A stretch of 15,881 bases of DNA from an uncultured Collinsella sp. (GCA_958405195.1 CATYDM010000046.1:1-15881), one strand, 5' to 3'. Counted from the stretch's first letter, positions 7,239-14,250 are shown. Notes: generated by a model from the sequence alone, not told the origin. Numbers and translations: made by a program.

Positions 7239-8795
7239 CTACAGCGGCAAGACGATGGTGAACACCGTGTGCTCGGGCGTGGACTCGCAGCTAATGGAGC
7301 CGCCATGCGCCCCCACGATCTCCTTGGCAATGGCCAGGCCCAGCCCCGCACCGCCGCGGTTGGTCGCGCGCGCAGCGTCCAGACGGTAGAACTTCTCAAA
7401 GATCATGCCGAGCTTGGGAGCGGGAATCGGGTCGCCCTGATTCTCAAACCGCACCGTCACGCTGCCGCCGTCCCCCTGCTCGGCAAAAATGCGAATGGTC
7501 GAGCCCTCGTAACTGTACGCGATGGCGTTCTTCATCACGTTGTTGAACACGCGCGCCATCTTGTCGCCATCGATGAGCACGATCAGACTGGGCGGGGCCT
7601 GGACCTCGACGTGCTTGCCCTGCTCGGTGAGGGTGGGATAGAACTCGTCGGCAACCTGCGCCAGCAGGAGCGACAGGTCGACGTAGCCGCGCGTGAGCAC
7701 GATGTCGTGGAAGTCGAAGCGGGTGATGTCGAAGAACTCCTCGATGAGCGCATCCAGGCGATGCGCCTTGTCCAGGGCGATGCCGGTAAAACGGGAGCGC
7801 TGCTCGACGGGGAGGTCGGGCGCCTCCTCCAGCAACGACAGGTAGCCCACCACGCTGGCGAGCGGGGTCTTGAGGTCGTGGGCGAGGTAGGTGACGAGGT
7901 CGTCCTTGCGGCGGGCCTCGTCGCGCAGGGCGTCGGCCACCTGGCGCTCGCGGCTGCGCACGCGGTTGATGGCGCCCTCCACCTCGAGGAACGTCCCGTC
8001 GAGGTTCGCAACGTTCTCGGGATGGTCGATCAGGCGCTCGACCATGTGGGCGGCGATGGCGCGATCCGCCAGCGCCTGGCCGCGGTCGTACCCCATGTAA
8101 TACATGGCGCGGCCGGCAAAGAACACGCCGCACACCGCCAGGGCGAACAGGAAGCCGCAGAACATGAACAGGTAGTCGATGTCCAGGTACAGCGCGCCCA
8201 CGTTCATGATGAACAGGCGGCCGAGGAGCAGGACGAAGAACCAGGACAGGCCGCCCAGCGTAACGACGCGGCGTGCCGTGATAAAGCGGTCGATGAGCAT
8301 GTAGCCCACCACGACCACGATGAGGAACACGGGCAGGCTCTCGTTTGCCACCACCGCAAAGGACACGAGCACGAGCGACACGATGGAGAGCAGGCGGCTG
8401 TCGAGCACACCGCGTAGCCTTGCGAGCAGCTCGTCCATGGAGTCGTTCGAGGTGGTGAAGACGCGGTCTTCGTCGAGGGAGAACGGCGTCGCTGCACCGA
8501 GGCCCCGCTCGTGATCGAGAGGCATGTATGATGGCTCACTCGCGGGCCTTGGCGCTCCGGCGCGCAGAGGAGCATCGTCCGGGGAGGTCGCGCCGCCGTT
8601 CGGCGTGGACCCTTCGCGCGCGGATGCTCCGGTATGCGGAGGCGCGCCGGACTCGGTCGCGGGTGCGTGTAGCAGATCTCCTGTGATCGGGCTTGTGGGA
8701 GCCGCGCCGGCGTGCGCGCCGGCATTCGGCATGCCCGTCATGGGGTTGACGGGGGCGTGCCCCGACCGTCTCGGACTCCACTCGCTCTTCCGCAT
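7239..8795 (-). CDS. VanS-like membrane sensor histidine kinase
   Basis: Encodes 518 residues. Residues 1-115 are hydrophilic and rich in Pro, Ala and Gly, probably disordered and cytoplasmic. Four hydrophobic segments follow (about 133-150, 155-168, 183-197, 207-228), with only very short loops. The kinase core has an H-box with H306 in LAHDLKTPLASVVGY, an N-box with N419/N423 (NNVMKNAIAYS), and a G-box GGAGLGLAIAKEI near 481-492. The first G-box is degenerate (ENQGDPIP). This arrangement matches the VanS-like kinase group. The ATG at 8795 has GAGGGG and GGGAG upstream; Met91 has no ribosome site. Unusually, no response-regulator gene lies beside it. The ligand is unknown; lack of an extracellular domain suggests sensing within the membrane or cytoplasm. 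Confidence 0.85.
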   Translation of the reverse strand: MRKSEWSPRRSGHAPVNPMTGMPNAGAHAGAAPTSPITGDLLHAPATESGAPPHTGASAREGSTPNGGATSPDDAPLRAGAPRPASEPSYMPLDHERGLGAATPFSLDEDRVFTTSNDSMDELLARLRGVLDSRLLSIVSLVLVSFAVVANESLPVFLIVVVVGYMLIDRFITARRVVTLGGLSWFFVLLLGRLFIMNVGALYLDIDYLFMFCGFLFALAVCGVFFAGRAMYYMGYDRGQALADRAIAAHMVERLIDHPENVANLDGTFLEVEGAINRVRSRERQVADALRDEARRKDDLVTYLAHDLKTPLASVVGYLSLLEEAPDLPVEQRSRFTGIALDKAHRLDALIEEFFDITRFDFHDIVLTRGYVDLSLLLAQVADEFYPTLTEQGKHVEVQAPPSLIVLIDGDKMARVFNNVMKNAIAYSYEGSTIRIFAEQGDGGSVTVRFENQGDPIPAPKLGMIFEKFYRLDAARATNRGGAGLGLAIAKEIVGAHGGSISCESTPEHTVFTIVLPL

Positions 8796-8857
8796 GGCCC
8801 CTCGCTCCCGGGCGCATCGCCGCAGGCGCCCCTATCGTCGCATTGTGTTCGCATTCC

Positions 8858-8863
8858 ATTATG
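8858..8863 (-). promoter_or_regulatory. Candidate -10 box of the kinase gene
   Basis: CATAAT on the minus strand (5 of 6 matches to TATAAT) lies about 63 bases upstream of the ATG. No recognisable -35 is seen at 16-18 bases. That would fit an activator-dependent promoter using the direct repeat at 8900-8916. Confidence 0.3.
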
Positions 8864-8899
8864 GCCAAAACAGACCCTGACCATGTAGCCCCGCGTCAC

Positions 8900-8916
8900 A
8901 TTAAGTGAGGATTAAG
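8900..8916 (-). promoter_or_regulatory. 11-bp-phased direct repeat CTTAAT-N5-CTTAAT
   Basis: ATTAAG occurs at 8900-8905 and again at 8911-8916 on the plus strand, exactly 11 bp apart (CTTAAT twice on the minus strand). Direct hexamer repeats at 11-bp phase are the classical binding pattern of OmpR/PhoB-family response regulators, the usual partners of VanS-like kinases. The site is about 37-58 bp upstream of the candidate -10, a normal activator position. Confidence 0.5.
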
Positions 8917-8922
8917 CCAGCC

Positions 8923-8998
8923 ACCTCAGAAAGGGGACAGGCACTGATTTGAGGTCGCGCGCCGCGAGGCCCATCCTCAGATTGGTGCCTGTCCCTTC
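8923..8998. repeat. Dispersed repeat, copies 4 and 5 in inverted orientation
   Basis: A full unit at 8923-8955 (ACCTCAGAAAGGGGACAGGC...TTGAGGT) and a partial one in the opposite orientation at about 8975-8998 (CCTCAGATTGGTGCCTGTCC). Together they can form a stem of about 23 pairs around a 19-base loop, immediately after the stop of the HD-domain gene at 9004. A hairpin ending that transcript is plausible. Confidence 0.8.
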
Positions 8999-9003
8999 GA
9001 GGG

Positions 9004-9867
9004 TTAGTAGGCGTCCATCTGACGGCAAATCGTATTCCAGCGAGCACGCGTCTGTTCGTTGGAAAAGTCCGGCGCAAGGCCAAAGGGGCGGCGCAGGAGC
9101 TCGCCCACATACCCAAGCGAACGCAGCACATTCCGCGCAGTCGCGTGCTCCAGCTCAAAGACCAGGCAGATTGCCCCCACCAGCCCATCGAGGCTTTCCG
9201 GTCGCTCGTTGCGGGCAAGGCAGCGGCGCTCGGCAAAACCCCGCATGGCGACATCGGAAATGGTCCCCGTCGCGAATTCCCGCGACTCGATGCCGAGCAC
9301 CGCATGGCAGCTCGACTGCGAAAAAACGCGCAGAATGTCGATCTTGTCGGCGTCCCGCACAATGGCGCAGAACAGGCGCTCGCGCGGAGTGAGATCATCG
9401 GGGAGCGAGAGGTCGCTATGCAGCCCCACGGCGCGCACGATAACGGGCGCCCACTCGGCGTCGCGCGTAAAGGACGCCAGGTCACCCCCGGGATACAGGT
9501 CGATGACCGTCGCGTCGTCGACCCTCCAAAGCCGTTTACCCCGGCAGCCCTCCACGGGCCCTTCGAGAATATACCGGCCCAGAGCAGCATGGGCGCACGA
9601 CCGCGCGTCGTTAAACGTGTCCCAATGGCGCAGCTGCTCAAAGCGACCGATATCATGCAGAAGTCCGCACAACCACGCAAGGTCTACGTCGCGCGGCTCA
9701 AGGCCCTCTCCTCGGGCTATCGCATCGCAAGCGTCGGCAACCCGGTACGTATGCTCCACCTTGAGCGCAATGCGCTCGTTATCCAGATCGAACTGGGAAA
9801 CATACGCGCCGAACGCGCGCTTTGCATCTGCCCGAGAAAACGCCGTGCTCGCCTGGCCGTCACTCAT
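9004..9867 (-). CDS. HD-domain metal-dependent phosphohydrolase, function unknown
   Basis: A 287-residue cytoplasmic protein. The start at 9867 is an ATG preceded by AAAGGTGA at good spacing; the frame extends 16 codons further only to a TTG without a comparable site. HD-superfamily metal ligands are visible: H39 (KVEHTYRVA), H71-D72 (LLHDIGRFEQ), H93 (CAHAALGRYIL), H150 (GLHSDLSLP) and D172 (RDADKIDILR). The HDIGRFEQ signature is typical of a conserved HD family without an assigned substrate; nucleotide or phosphate-ester hydrolysis is only inferred. It is followed by the kinase gene in the same direction but separated by 200 bp with its own regulatory signals, so an operon is unlikely. Confidence 0.8.
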   Translation of the reverse strand: MSDGQASTAFSRADAKRAFGAYVSQFDLDNERIALKVEHTYRVADACDAIARGEGLEPRDVDLAWLCGLLHDIGRFEQLRHWDTFNDARSCAHAALGRYILEGPVEGCRGKRLWRVDDATVIDLYPGGDLASFTRDAEWAPVIVRAVGLHSDLSLPDDLTPRERLFCAIVRDADKIDILRVFSQSSCHAVLGIESREFATGTISDVAMRGFAERRCLARNERPESLDGLVGAICLVFELEHATARNVLRSLGYVGELLRRPFGLAPDFSNEQTRARWNTICRQMDAY

Positions 9868-9914
9868 TTCACTCACCTTTGCCGTTCGCTCCCCAGCGCC
9901 CCCTGACGCGTTCA

Positions 9915-9931
9915 AGCCTCAGATTAGCGCC
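9915..9931 (-). repeat. Truncated dispersed repeat fused to a palindrome
   Basis: Plus-strand AGCCTCAGATTAGCGCCT matches the first half of the dispersed unit. The homology stops where the perfect palindrome at 9929 begins, so the palindrome appears to interrupt or replace the rest of the unit. Confidence 0.6.
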
Positions 9932-9979
9932 TCCGTGGTACAGTGCCGTAAACTTTTTACGGCACTGTACCACGGAGGC
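9929..9979. repeat. Perfect 24-bp-arm palindromic element
   Basis: Arms 9929-9952 (GCCTCCGTGGTACAGTGCCG, then TAAA) and 9956-9979 are exact reverse complements with only 3 bases between them. The stem is about 61 bp upstream of the HD gene start. Absence of any mismatch suggests recent copying or selection. I recall similar palindromes scattered in Collinsella genomes, but could not verify this here. Confidence 0.9.
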
Positions 9980-10203
9980 CTCGAAGTCATCGGCCTGTGA
10001 ACGGAAACGTGGTGCAAAGGAGCACAATTCGCAGGCAACTCCCCCAGCAATGTCATAATCCCAGGGCAGAAGCGCCTCAATCGTTGGAATCGCCCGTATG
10101 TCGGCGACCTCAACACATTGATCTGGACCCAGGCAGATAACGTAATCAAGGCCTTCTGCATTTTCAGATATCCAACGCAAAAGCCCCCTATCGCGGCTAA
10201 TGC
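9980..10203 (-). pseudogene. Coding-like relic between two repeats
   Basis: The minus-strand frame reads a plausible protein stretch (RGLLRWISENAEGLDYVICL, GPDQCVEVADIRAIPTIEAL, then LPWDYDIAGGVACELCSFAP) that passes on the 3' side into the palindrome at 9979 and on the 5' side into the repeat at 10204. It has no start of its own with a ribosome site. The open frame continues to an ATG at 10330 only through repeat-derived residues. I do not recognise the family. It may be an internal piece of a gene cut by the repeats. Confidence 0.3.
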
Positions 10204-10231
10204 GAAAAGGGACAGGTGCCAATCTGAGGTG
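10204..10231 (+). repeat. Dispersed repeat, truncated copy
   Basis: GAAAAGGGACAGGTGCCAAT followed by CTGAGGT matches the 3' two-thirds of the dispersed unit and lacks the leading ACCTCA. Confidence 0.75.
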
Positions 10232-10330
10232 CCGGCGCTTTTGCGGCCCGGGCACCGCTTCGGGCGTTTTCTCGCTGTGCGGGACACCGTTCGAAGCGTT
10301 GTTTTGCGGCGCAGAGGTCATTCCCGTCAT

Positions 10331-10469
10331 GCAAATTCACAAATGCGCGGATAAATAACGACCGGGTCGAGTAACGGCGTCATGTTTGCAGAAAAGTAGC
10401 AGGTAGATGGCTCGCGGTTTTCAGGCTACTTTGAAAGGCTGGAAATTATCCGCGCATTTGCGTATTTGC
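10331..10469. mobile_element. 139-bp MITE-like element with 24-bp inverted ends
   Basis: Ends 10331-10354 and 10446-10469 are reverse complements at 22 of 24 positions, including a perfect 15-bp core CAAATGCGCGGATAA. Inside, AGTAGC and GCTACT form a second nested inverted repeat, so the whole unit could fold as a structured RNA or as a hairpin DNA. It encodes nothing. I found no clear target-site duplication and no transposase in the window. Confidence 0.6.
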
Positions 10470-10524
10470 ACCTAATTGGGGAGCGAAGGGGGGCGCAGTT
10501 CACCCATGCGCGACCCCTTCACAA

Positions 10525-10542
10525 CCAGATTTCTCCATCTGG
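10525..10542. repeat. Small perfect hairpin CCAGAT/ATCTGG
   Basis: Six-base arms around a 6-base loop in an otherwise featureless stretch (10470-10687) that has no convincing gene. Confidence 0.4.
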
Positions 10543-10687
10543 ACGCGTTGAGCGCAATGATGCGGCGCCGATGGGCGGGGCGGCCCGGCCTTCGCGGGCG
10601 CACGCGCCGAATGGGCGGGCAAAACCTCTACGCCCACCGCCCCTGAGCGGCGTACCTGGCCTCGATGGCCTTCTTGGCGGGGCATCA

Positions 10688-10866
10688 TCAGGTCTCGTTG
10701 GCTCGGCACCACGCGATGCTCTCAGTACTGCCGGCGCAGGCGAGCTTGTCTAGCACGGTCACCTTCGCGCGGGGTCCTCGCGAACCATGTGGTGAACGAA
10801 GCTGGAGCCGATGACTCCGAAGCCTCCGGCGACAATTATGCGGCGGAGTCCGAAGGCGTCAATCAT
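10688..10866 (-). pseudogene. Frameshifted 5' fragment of a dTDP-glucose 4,6-dehydratase-like gene
   Basis: From an ATG at 10866 the minus strand reads a Rossmann start with the GxxGxxG dinucleotide loop (RRIIVAGGFGVIGSSFVHHM), then VREDPARR and a stop at 10759. In the -1 frame the next residues continue the family pattern (KVTVLDKLACAGSTESI, 10766 to about 10716), ending at a TGA at 10688-10690. RmlB proteins have this sequence order (nucleotide loop, then a VTVLDKLTYAG-like strand). Only about 55 of the usual 330 or so residues remain, so it is a relic of a sugar-nucleotide gene or a recombination scar. Confidence 0.6.
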
Positions 10867-11029
10867 GCGAGCCCCCCACCTCGAAGCCAAACTCCAGACG
10901 CGACCGTCGCCTCCATCCGCCGTGAGACCCCGTACAGCAGCAAGCGCATCGACCCTCCCCATGTGACAAAACGCCCACCGGCCGAGACGGCGCGCATCGC
11001 CCACCGGATGCCGGGATCCGGCGCCAGGG

Positions 11030-12324
11030 CTATGGCAGGCGATACCGAGTCTCCCTGCCCGACCCGATCGTCGCAACACGGCCCCCGCCCACAAGGTCGG
11101 CCAGGACCCGGCTCGCCGTCGACTGGGAAACCCCGAGGTCAGCTTGAATCTCCGCTCGGGTTCGGGCACCATCGGCAAGCGCGCGAATCACCGCCTCCGG
11201 CAACGACTCCGCATCCCCGGCGGCCTTTGCGTCTGGTGCGTTCCTGTTTGGCAGGACAATAGAAAACGTATTCGCCGTCACCGTCATTTCCGGAGACAAC
11301 CCCTCCCCCCTCATAATTATCGCGCATCCTGCCGATCCCAGTCCCGTACGCTTCGATAAGCTCCAGGCGGAACAGCACGTTAGCGAGAGCGCGGTTCCGC
11401 GGCATGGAGATCCGGGCGGAGAGATCCTCGTATTCTATGCCCGTCGGCAACCCACCAAGCGACACTATTTCCGCCGCCGATGGCATGACGGAAACTAGCG
11501 TGGAACCAGATAGCGCGTACTCGCGGTGCGCGACAGAGTTCACAAGGGCCTCACGAAGCGCCACGGCGGGATAATCATACTGGTCGATTCGCTCGAGACC
11601 CGAAAACTCAGTCCGATAATGGTTGTGGGCCTCGAGGAACGCATAGGCGTCGGCGAGCTGCTTCAGGATTGAGCCCTCGTACTCGCGGTGCCCGGTGAAC
11701 ACGATCCGGCCGTCGTCGGAAAACGCCGCGGCTTTCTTCGTTGGGGGACATTGGTCCGATAGCAGGAGCGCTAGGTTCGTAAAACCACCGTCCGAATTGC
11801 GCATGCCGAACGTCCGCATCTCGCCAGGGCCTAACGAAAGCCCCTTCTTTTTCAAACTCCGCCTGCGCATATAGGAACGTGAGGTCCTGATTCATCGACA
11901 GACGGGCCTCAAACGCGTCTCCGTCGCATTCGCGAGCCATACGGATGATGGCGGAATCGCTTGCAGGCACGCTCGCGGCGCTCGAGCGAATGTAGACGCC
12001 CTCCGGGCGAGGGCCCTTCGACGCAAGATAGTACGGACGCCCGACGCCCCTGCCAACATGAACCGCAATCACATCGTGCCCATCGATCACTTCCGACACG
12101 ATGGATATCATCATGAGGATATCGGGCTTGACCGAGTCCCTAAGGCAGCTCGTCACGCGCGTCATCTCCGCGTCGACATCGTCGACACCGACAGGGACGC
12201 CCTCGTCATCGACGCCGATGCACAGCGTTCCGCCACCCGTACTGACAAACGCGATGACCGTCTTGACCGCGCCCGGGCTCATCTCGCGCTTGAACTCTAC
12301 GTCCTCCCCTTCCCGAACGTCCAT
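11030..12324 (-). pseudogene. AlbA_2/HATPase_c_4 ATP-binding regulator gene broken by two frameshifts
   Basis: Three minus-strand frames join into one family-like protein of about 430 residues. Frame A (from ATG 12324) is an AlbA_2/Schlafen-type domain (EDVEFKREMSPGAVKTVIAF, GGGTLCIGVDDEGVPVGV). Frame B (about 11860-11315) carries the RecG-like HATPase_c_4 signature (AVALREALVNSVAHREY, LANVLFRLELIEAYGTGIGR). Frame C (to the TAG at 11030) ends in a winged helix (ADGARTRAEIQADLGVSQST). The shifts lie at GAAAAAG (about 11850-11856) and at a six-G run after TATGA (11305-11312). Removing one base from each run restores an uninterrupted 431-codon frame. Intact relatives are putative DNA-binding regulators or defence-linked proteins. 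Inactivation, phase variation and sequencing error all remain possible. Confidence 0.8.
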
Positions 12325-12340
12325 CTTCCCAACCTTCTAG

Positions 12341-12380
12341 TCACACCTAATCACATCTAATCATAAGGTGAGTAGATGTG
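12341..12380. promoter_or_regulatory. Possible operator: 10-bp direct repeats within an inverted repeat
   Basis: TCACACCTAA (12341-12350) and TCACATCTAA (12351-12360) are tandem, followed by a third partial TCATAA. CACATCTA (12352-12359) and TAGATGTG (12373-12380) are perfect reverse complements with a 13-base gap. The array lies just upstream of the AlbA_2 gene start at 12324 and covers a TATGAT -10-like box on the minus strand. Autoregulation by that protein is a reasonable guess only. Confidence 0.4.
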
Positions 12381-12664
12381 AATGGATTCGAGCCAGATGC
12401 CCACTGCGAGGGGGCGCGAAATCGCTTCCACAGGATGCCGACACCATCCGGACGCATCCCCCCAAACTGAACGGTATCGCAAAAGAAGATGTCCGACAGC
12501 AGACAGCAAAGCTCATGCAATCGATACCGCGTTCGGGCATGGCCGACCTCCAGTATGCTTCTTGTCTCGACAACTCGAATCATCCCGAGGCGGACCGGGC
12601 CCTCCATTCCATCTGGACGCTATTCTGCTGTCAAAGTGCGCAAGAAATTGTACGTTACCAGGAG

Positions 12665-12925
12665 ATGAACGCAAGGTTCGTCGCCGAAGAGGTGGAGGAA
12701 GACGAGTTCCGCCGCAGCAAGGGCGTCACCGAGATCGAGGCGTTGCGGGAGTGAAAGAAGATCCCCGAGCATATCCGCAAGCCGCTGCTCGCCAGCGCGT
12801 TCTGCCATAACTGCGGCACGACGGAGTTCGCGCCCGGCTACACGCTGCGCATGCGTCACGGGCGCGTGCTCATCGAGGGTCGGTGCGCGGAATGCGGCGC
12901 CGAGGTGGCAAGGCTTTGCGATTAG
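12665..12925 (+). pseudogene. Small zinc-ribbon protein gene with in-frame TGA
   Basis: From ATG 12665 the frame reads 29 residues (MNARFVAEEVEEDEFRRSKG, then VTEIEALRE), meets TGA at 12752-12754, and continues in the same frame for 56 residues to TAG at 12925. The second part has two CxxC pairs (FCHNCGTTEF and GRCAECGAEV), a four-cysteine zinc ribbon. The restored product would be 86 residues. A TGG to TGA change (Trp in ALREWKKIPEHIRK) is the simplest explanation. No start codon with a ribosome site occurs shortly after the TGA. AGGAG directly abuts the ATG, which is poor spacing, so the true start is uncertain. The 12381-12664 stretch before it shows no convincing gene. Confidence 0.6.
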
Positions 12926-13212
12926 CCGTCCTCGGAATCCTGCCGGGGATAGGTAGCCGTTGGACGAGCAGCGCTCCCGGGAACAGAGGCGCCCAACTGC
13001 TGGACCAACCCCTTTAACAAGAAAGTCCGTCATTATCGCAGCGCCAACCATGCCCATGATCAAAAAGAAACCGCATGATTCCTCTTAAGAATACGCCAGA
13101 CAGGCTCCAGCCTTGTATCTAGCATAGCCCTCGATAGCCGCAACGCATCCGCGCAAGGGGCTTGGCGCGCGATTCCGTCGCCAATAATCCACCTGAAACC
13201 AACGACTTGCTT

Positions 13213-14160
13213 TTAGGCGGGTCGATTCCATATTTTATACCTGGTTATCTTCTTCCATTCGGCCGGGAAGCCCATGGCTTCAAGGAGGCGCTCCTCGCCG
13301 ATGCTCTCGTCCGATAACAGGTATCCGTTAACGCACTTGACGAGCTTTGCCTTGAATGCCTTGAACTCGTCGTCGCGCAGAAGGTATCGAAGGGCGATCA
13401 CTGCCGAGAAGACATCCACCTTGCCGCAAGCGTAATTCGGTCCGATCTTCTCGATGCCGAGCTTGGCGTGCAAGGCCGTATCGGGGATCTCGACGTGGCA
13501 CCTGTGGGAGAAGAGGCGCTCGCCATGCGCGCAGACGTTCCTGTAGAGGGCGAGCACGCGGATAAACGACGAGAGCTCCTTCGGGTTTCCGACCTCGAAC
13601 CTCTTGGCAATCCTGGCCTTCTCGTTGTCCCTGAGGGCCGTGAGCATTTTCGAGATCTGCCCGAAGGTCATGGCGTTCACCGCGACCCACAGCGGCACGT
13701 TCTTGTATGCCCTGCGGTAGTGGACGAGGTATTCGTGGCTGGTATCCTTGTTGGCGATATAGTCAAGCATGTTCAGCAGCTTCGGGAGAACGCGCTTCGC
13801 GCCCCTCGACGCCGCGTAGCAGCGGGCGTCTAGGTACATGCTCTGGGACTCGCCATATGCAGCGCAGAACTCGTAGGCCACCGCCGACCTGATCTTCACC
13901 TCGACCTTGAGCAGCGCATCGAGCATTATCTCCCTGAGCTCGACGTCGAACTCGTAAAGCGCCAGGATGTCCCCAAAAGTGGCGCCTTCGCGGTATACCC
14001 GGGTGCTCGGGTCGCGGAAAAACGACTGGTATCCGTTCACGACCGGGAAATAGCCGATGTCCGCAAGGACCCTGCAGCAAGCCCCTTCGTCCTCGATTGT
14101 GAGACCGGAGCTTCTGAGCTTCTCCATCTGCTGCTGGTAGGTAAGGAATTCTTTGGGCAT
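13213..14160 (-). CDS. Abi_2-family (AbiD/AbiF-like) HEPN abortive-infection protein
   Basis: A 315-residue cytoplasmic protein with the Abi_2 family layout: an N-terminal IGYFPVVNGYQSFF block (about 35-48), FDVELREIMLDALLKVEVKI (71-90), LWVAVNAMTFGQISKML (157-173), and the HEPN ribonuclease motif R207-N208-V209-C210-A211-H212 in ALYRNVCAHGERLF. Arg, Asn and His of the RNxxxH motif are all present, so an active RNase is expected. Family members stop phage infection by shutting down the host, and AbiF-type proteins have been linked to the origin of Cas13. The ATG at 14160 has GGGAAG upstream. Its promoter, a short structured RNA and an intrinsic terminator lie directly in front, so translation of the gene depends on readthrough or another start site. 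The gene ends at 13213, beyond which 287 bp hold no clear gene. Confidence 0.85.
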   Translation of the reverse strand: MPKEFLTYQQQMEKLRSSGLTIEDEGACCRVLADIGYFPVVNGYQSFFRDPSTRVYREGATFGDILALYEFDVELREIMLDALLKVEVKIRSAVAYEFCAAYGESQSMYLDARCYAASRGAKRVLPKLLNMLDYIANKDTSHEYLVHYRRAYKNVPLWVAVNAMTFGQISKMLTALRDNEKARIAKRFEVGNPKELSSFIRVLALYRNVCAHGERLFSHRCHVEIPDTALHAKLGIEKIGPNYACGKVDVFSAVIALRYLLRDDEFKAFKAKLVKCVNGYLLSDESIGEERLLEAMGFPAEWKKITRYKIWNRPA

Positions 14161-14174
14161 CGTCGCTCTTCCCG

Positions 14175-14205
14175 AAAAATAAAAGGGGAACCCGCAGGCT
14201 CCCCT
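14175..14205 (-). terminator. Strong intrinsic terminator inside the abi leader
   Basis: On minus-strand RNA, AGGGGAGCC (14205-14197) pairs with GGUUCCCCU (14192-14184) over nine pairs including one G-U, with a UGCG loop, followed by UUUAUUUUU (14183-14175). It ends 14 nt before the abi ATG and is the best intrinsic terminator in the window. Confidence 0.8.
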
Positions 14206-14244
14206 CCGGTTCCAGGCATCGAAAGTTTCTGGACCCTAATCACT
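14175..14244 (-). ncRNA. Predicted ~70-nt structured RNA upstream of the Abi_2 gene
   Basis: The predicted transcript starts near A14244, seven bases after the -10 box. It folds into a first stem (GGUCCAG at 14235-14229 with CUGGAACC at 14215-14208, one bulged A) and the terminator stem at 14205-14184. The 3' half of stem 1 (GGAACC) could instead pair with GGGUUCC of the terminator, giving two exclusive folds. No leader peptide with a ribosome site was seen. It may be a stand-alone RNA antitoxin, or an attenuator leader controlling the gene. From memory, AbiF-type loci have been reported to carry an associated non-coding RNA, which fits; the RNA itself is inferred from promoter and terminator only. 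Confidence 0.5.
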
Positions 14245-14250
14245 GTTATG

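Noticed and set aside
7212..8417. A 401-codon plus-strand open frame
   Set aside because: Antisense to the sensor kinase and starts inside a dispersed repeat; low-complexity translation.
2404..10231. CRISPR or phage attachment sites from the ACCTCA repeats
   Set aside because: Copies are irregularly spaced, lie in both orientations and flank unrelated housekeeping genes; no integrase is present.
11840..11860. Programmed ribosomal frameshift in the AlbA_2 gene
   Set aside because: The required shift is +1 at GAAAAAG with no stop or rare codon at the site and no -1 slippery heptamer; a second +1 event in a G run would also be needed. Run-length change is simpler.
12752..12754. TGA as a selenocysteine codon in the zinc-ribbon gene
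   Set aside because: No SECIS-like stem was seen right after it, and its context (ALRE-x-KKIPEHIRK) is not a redox motif.
12620..13081. Minus-strand open frame with a hydrophobic start (GFFLIMGMVGAAIMTDFLVK) and a 20-codon peptide with AAGAGGA before its ATG near 13075
   Set aside because: The longer frame is mostly antisense to the zinc-ribbon gene and the hydrophobic part is too short to assign; the peptide has nothing to support it beyond a ribosome-site-like sequence.
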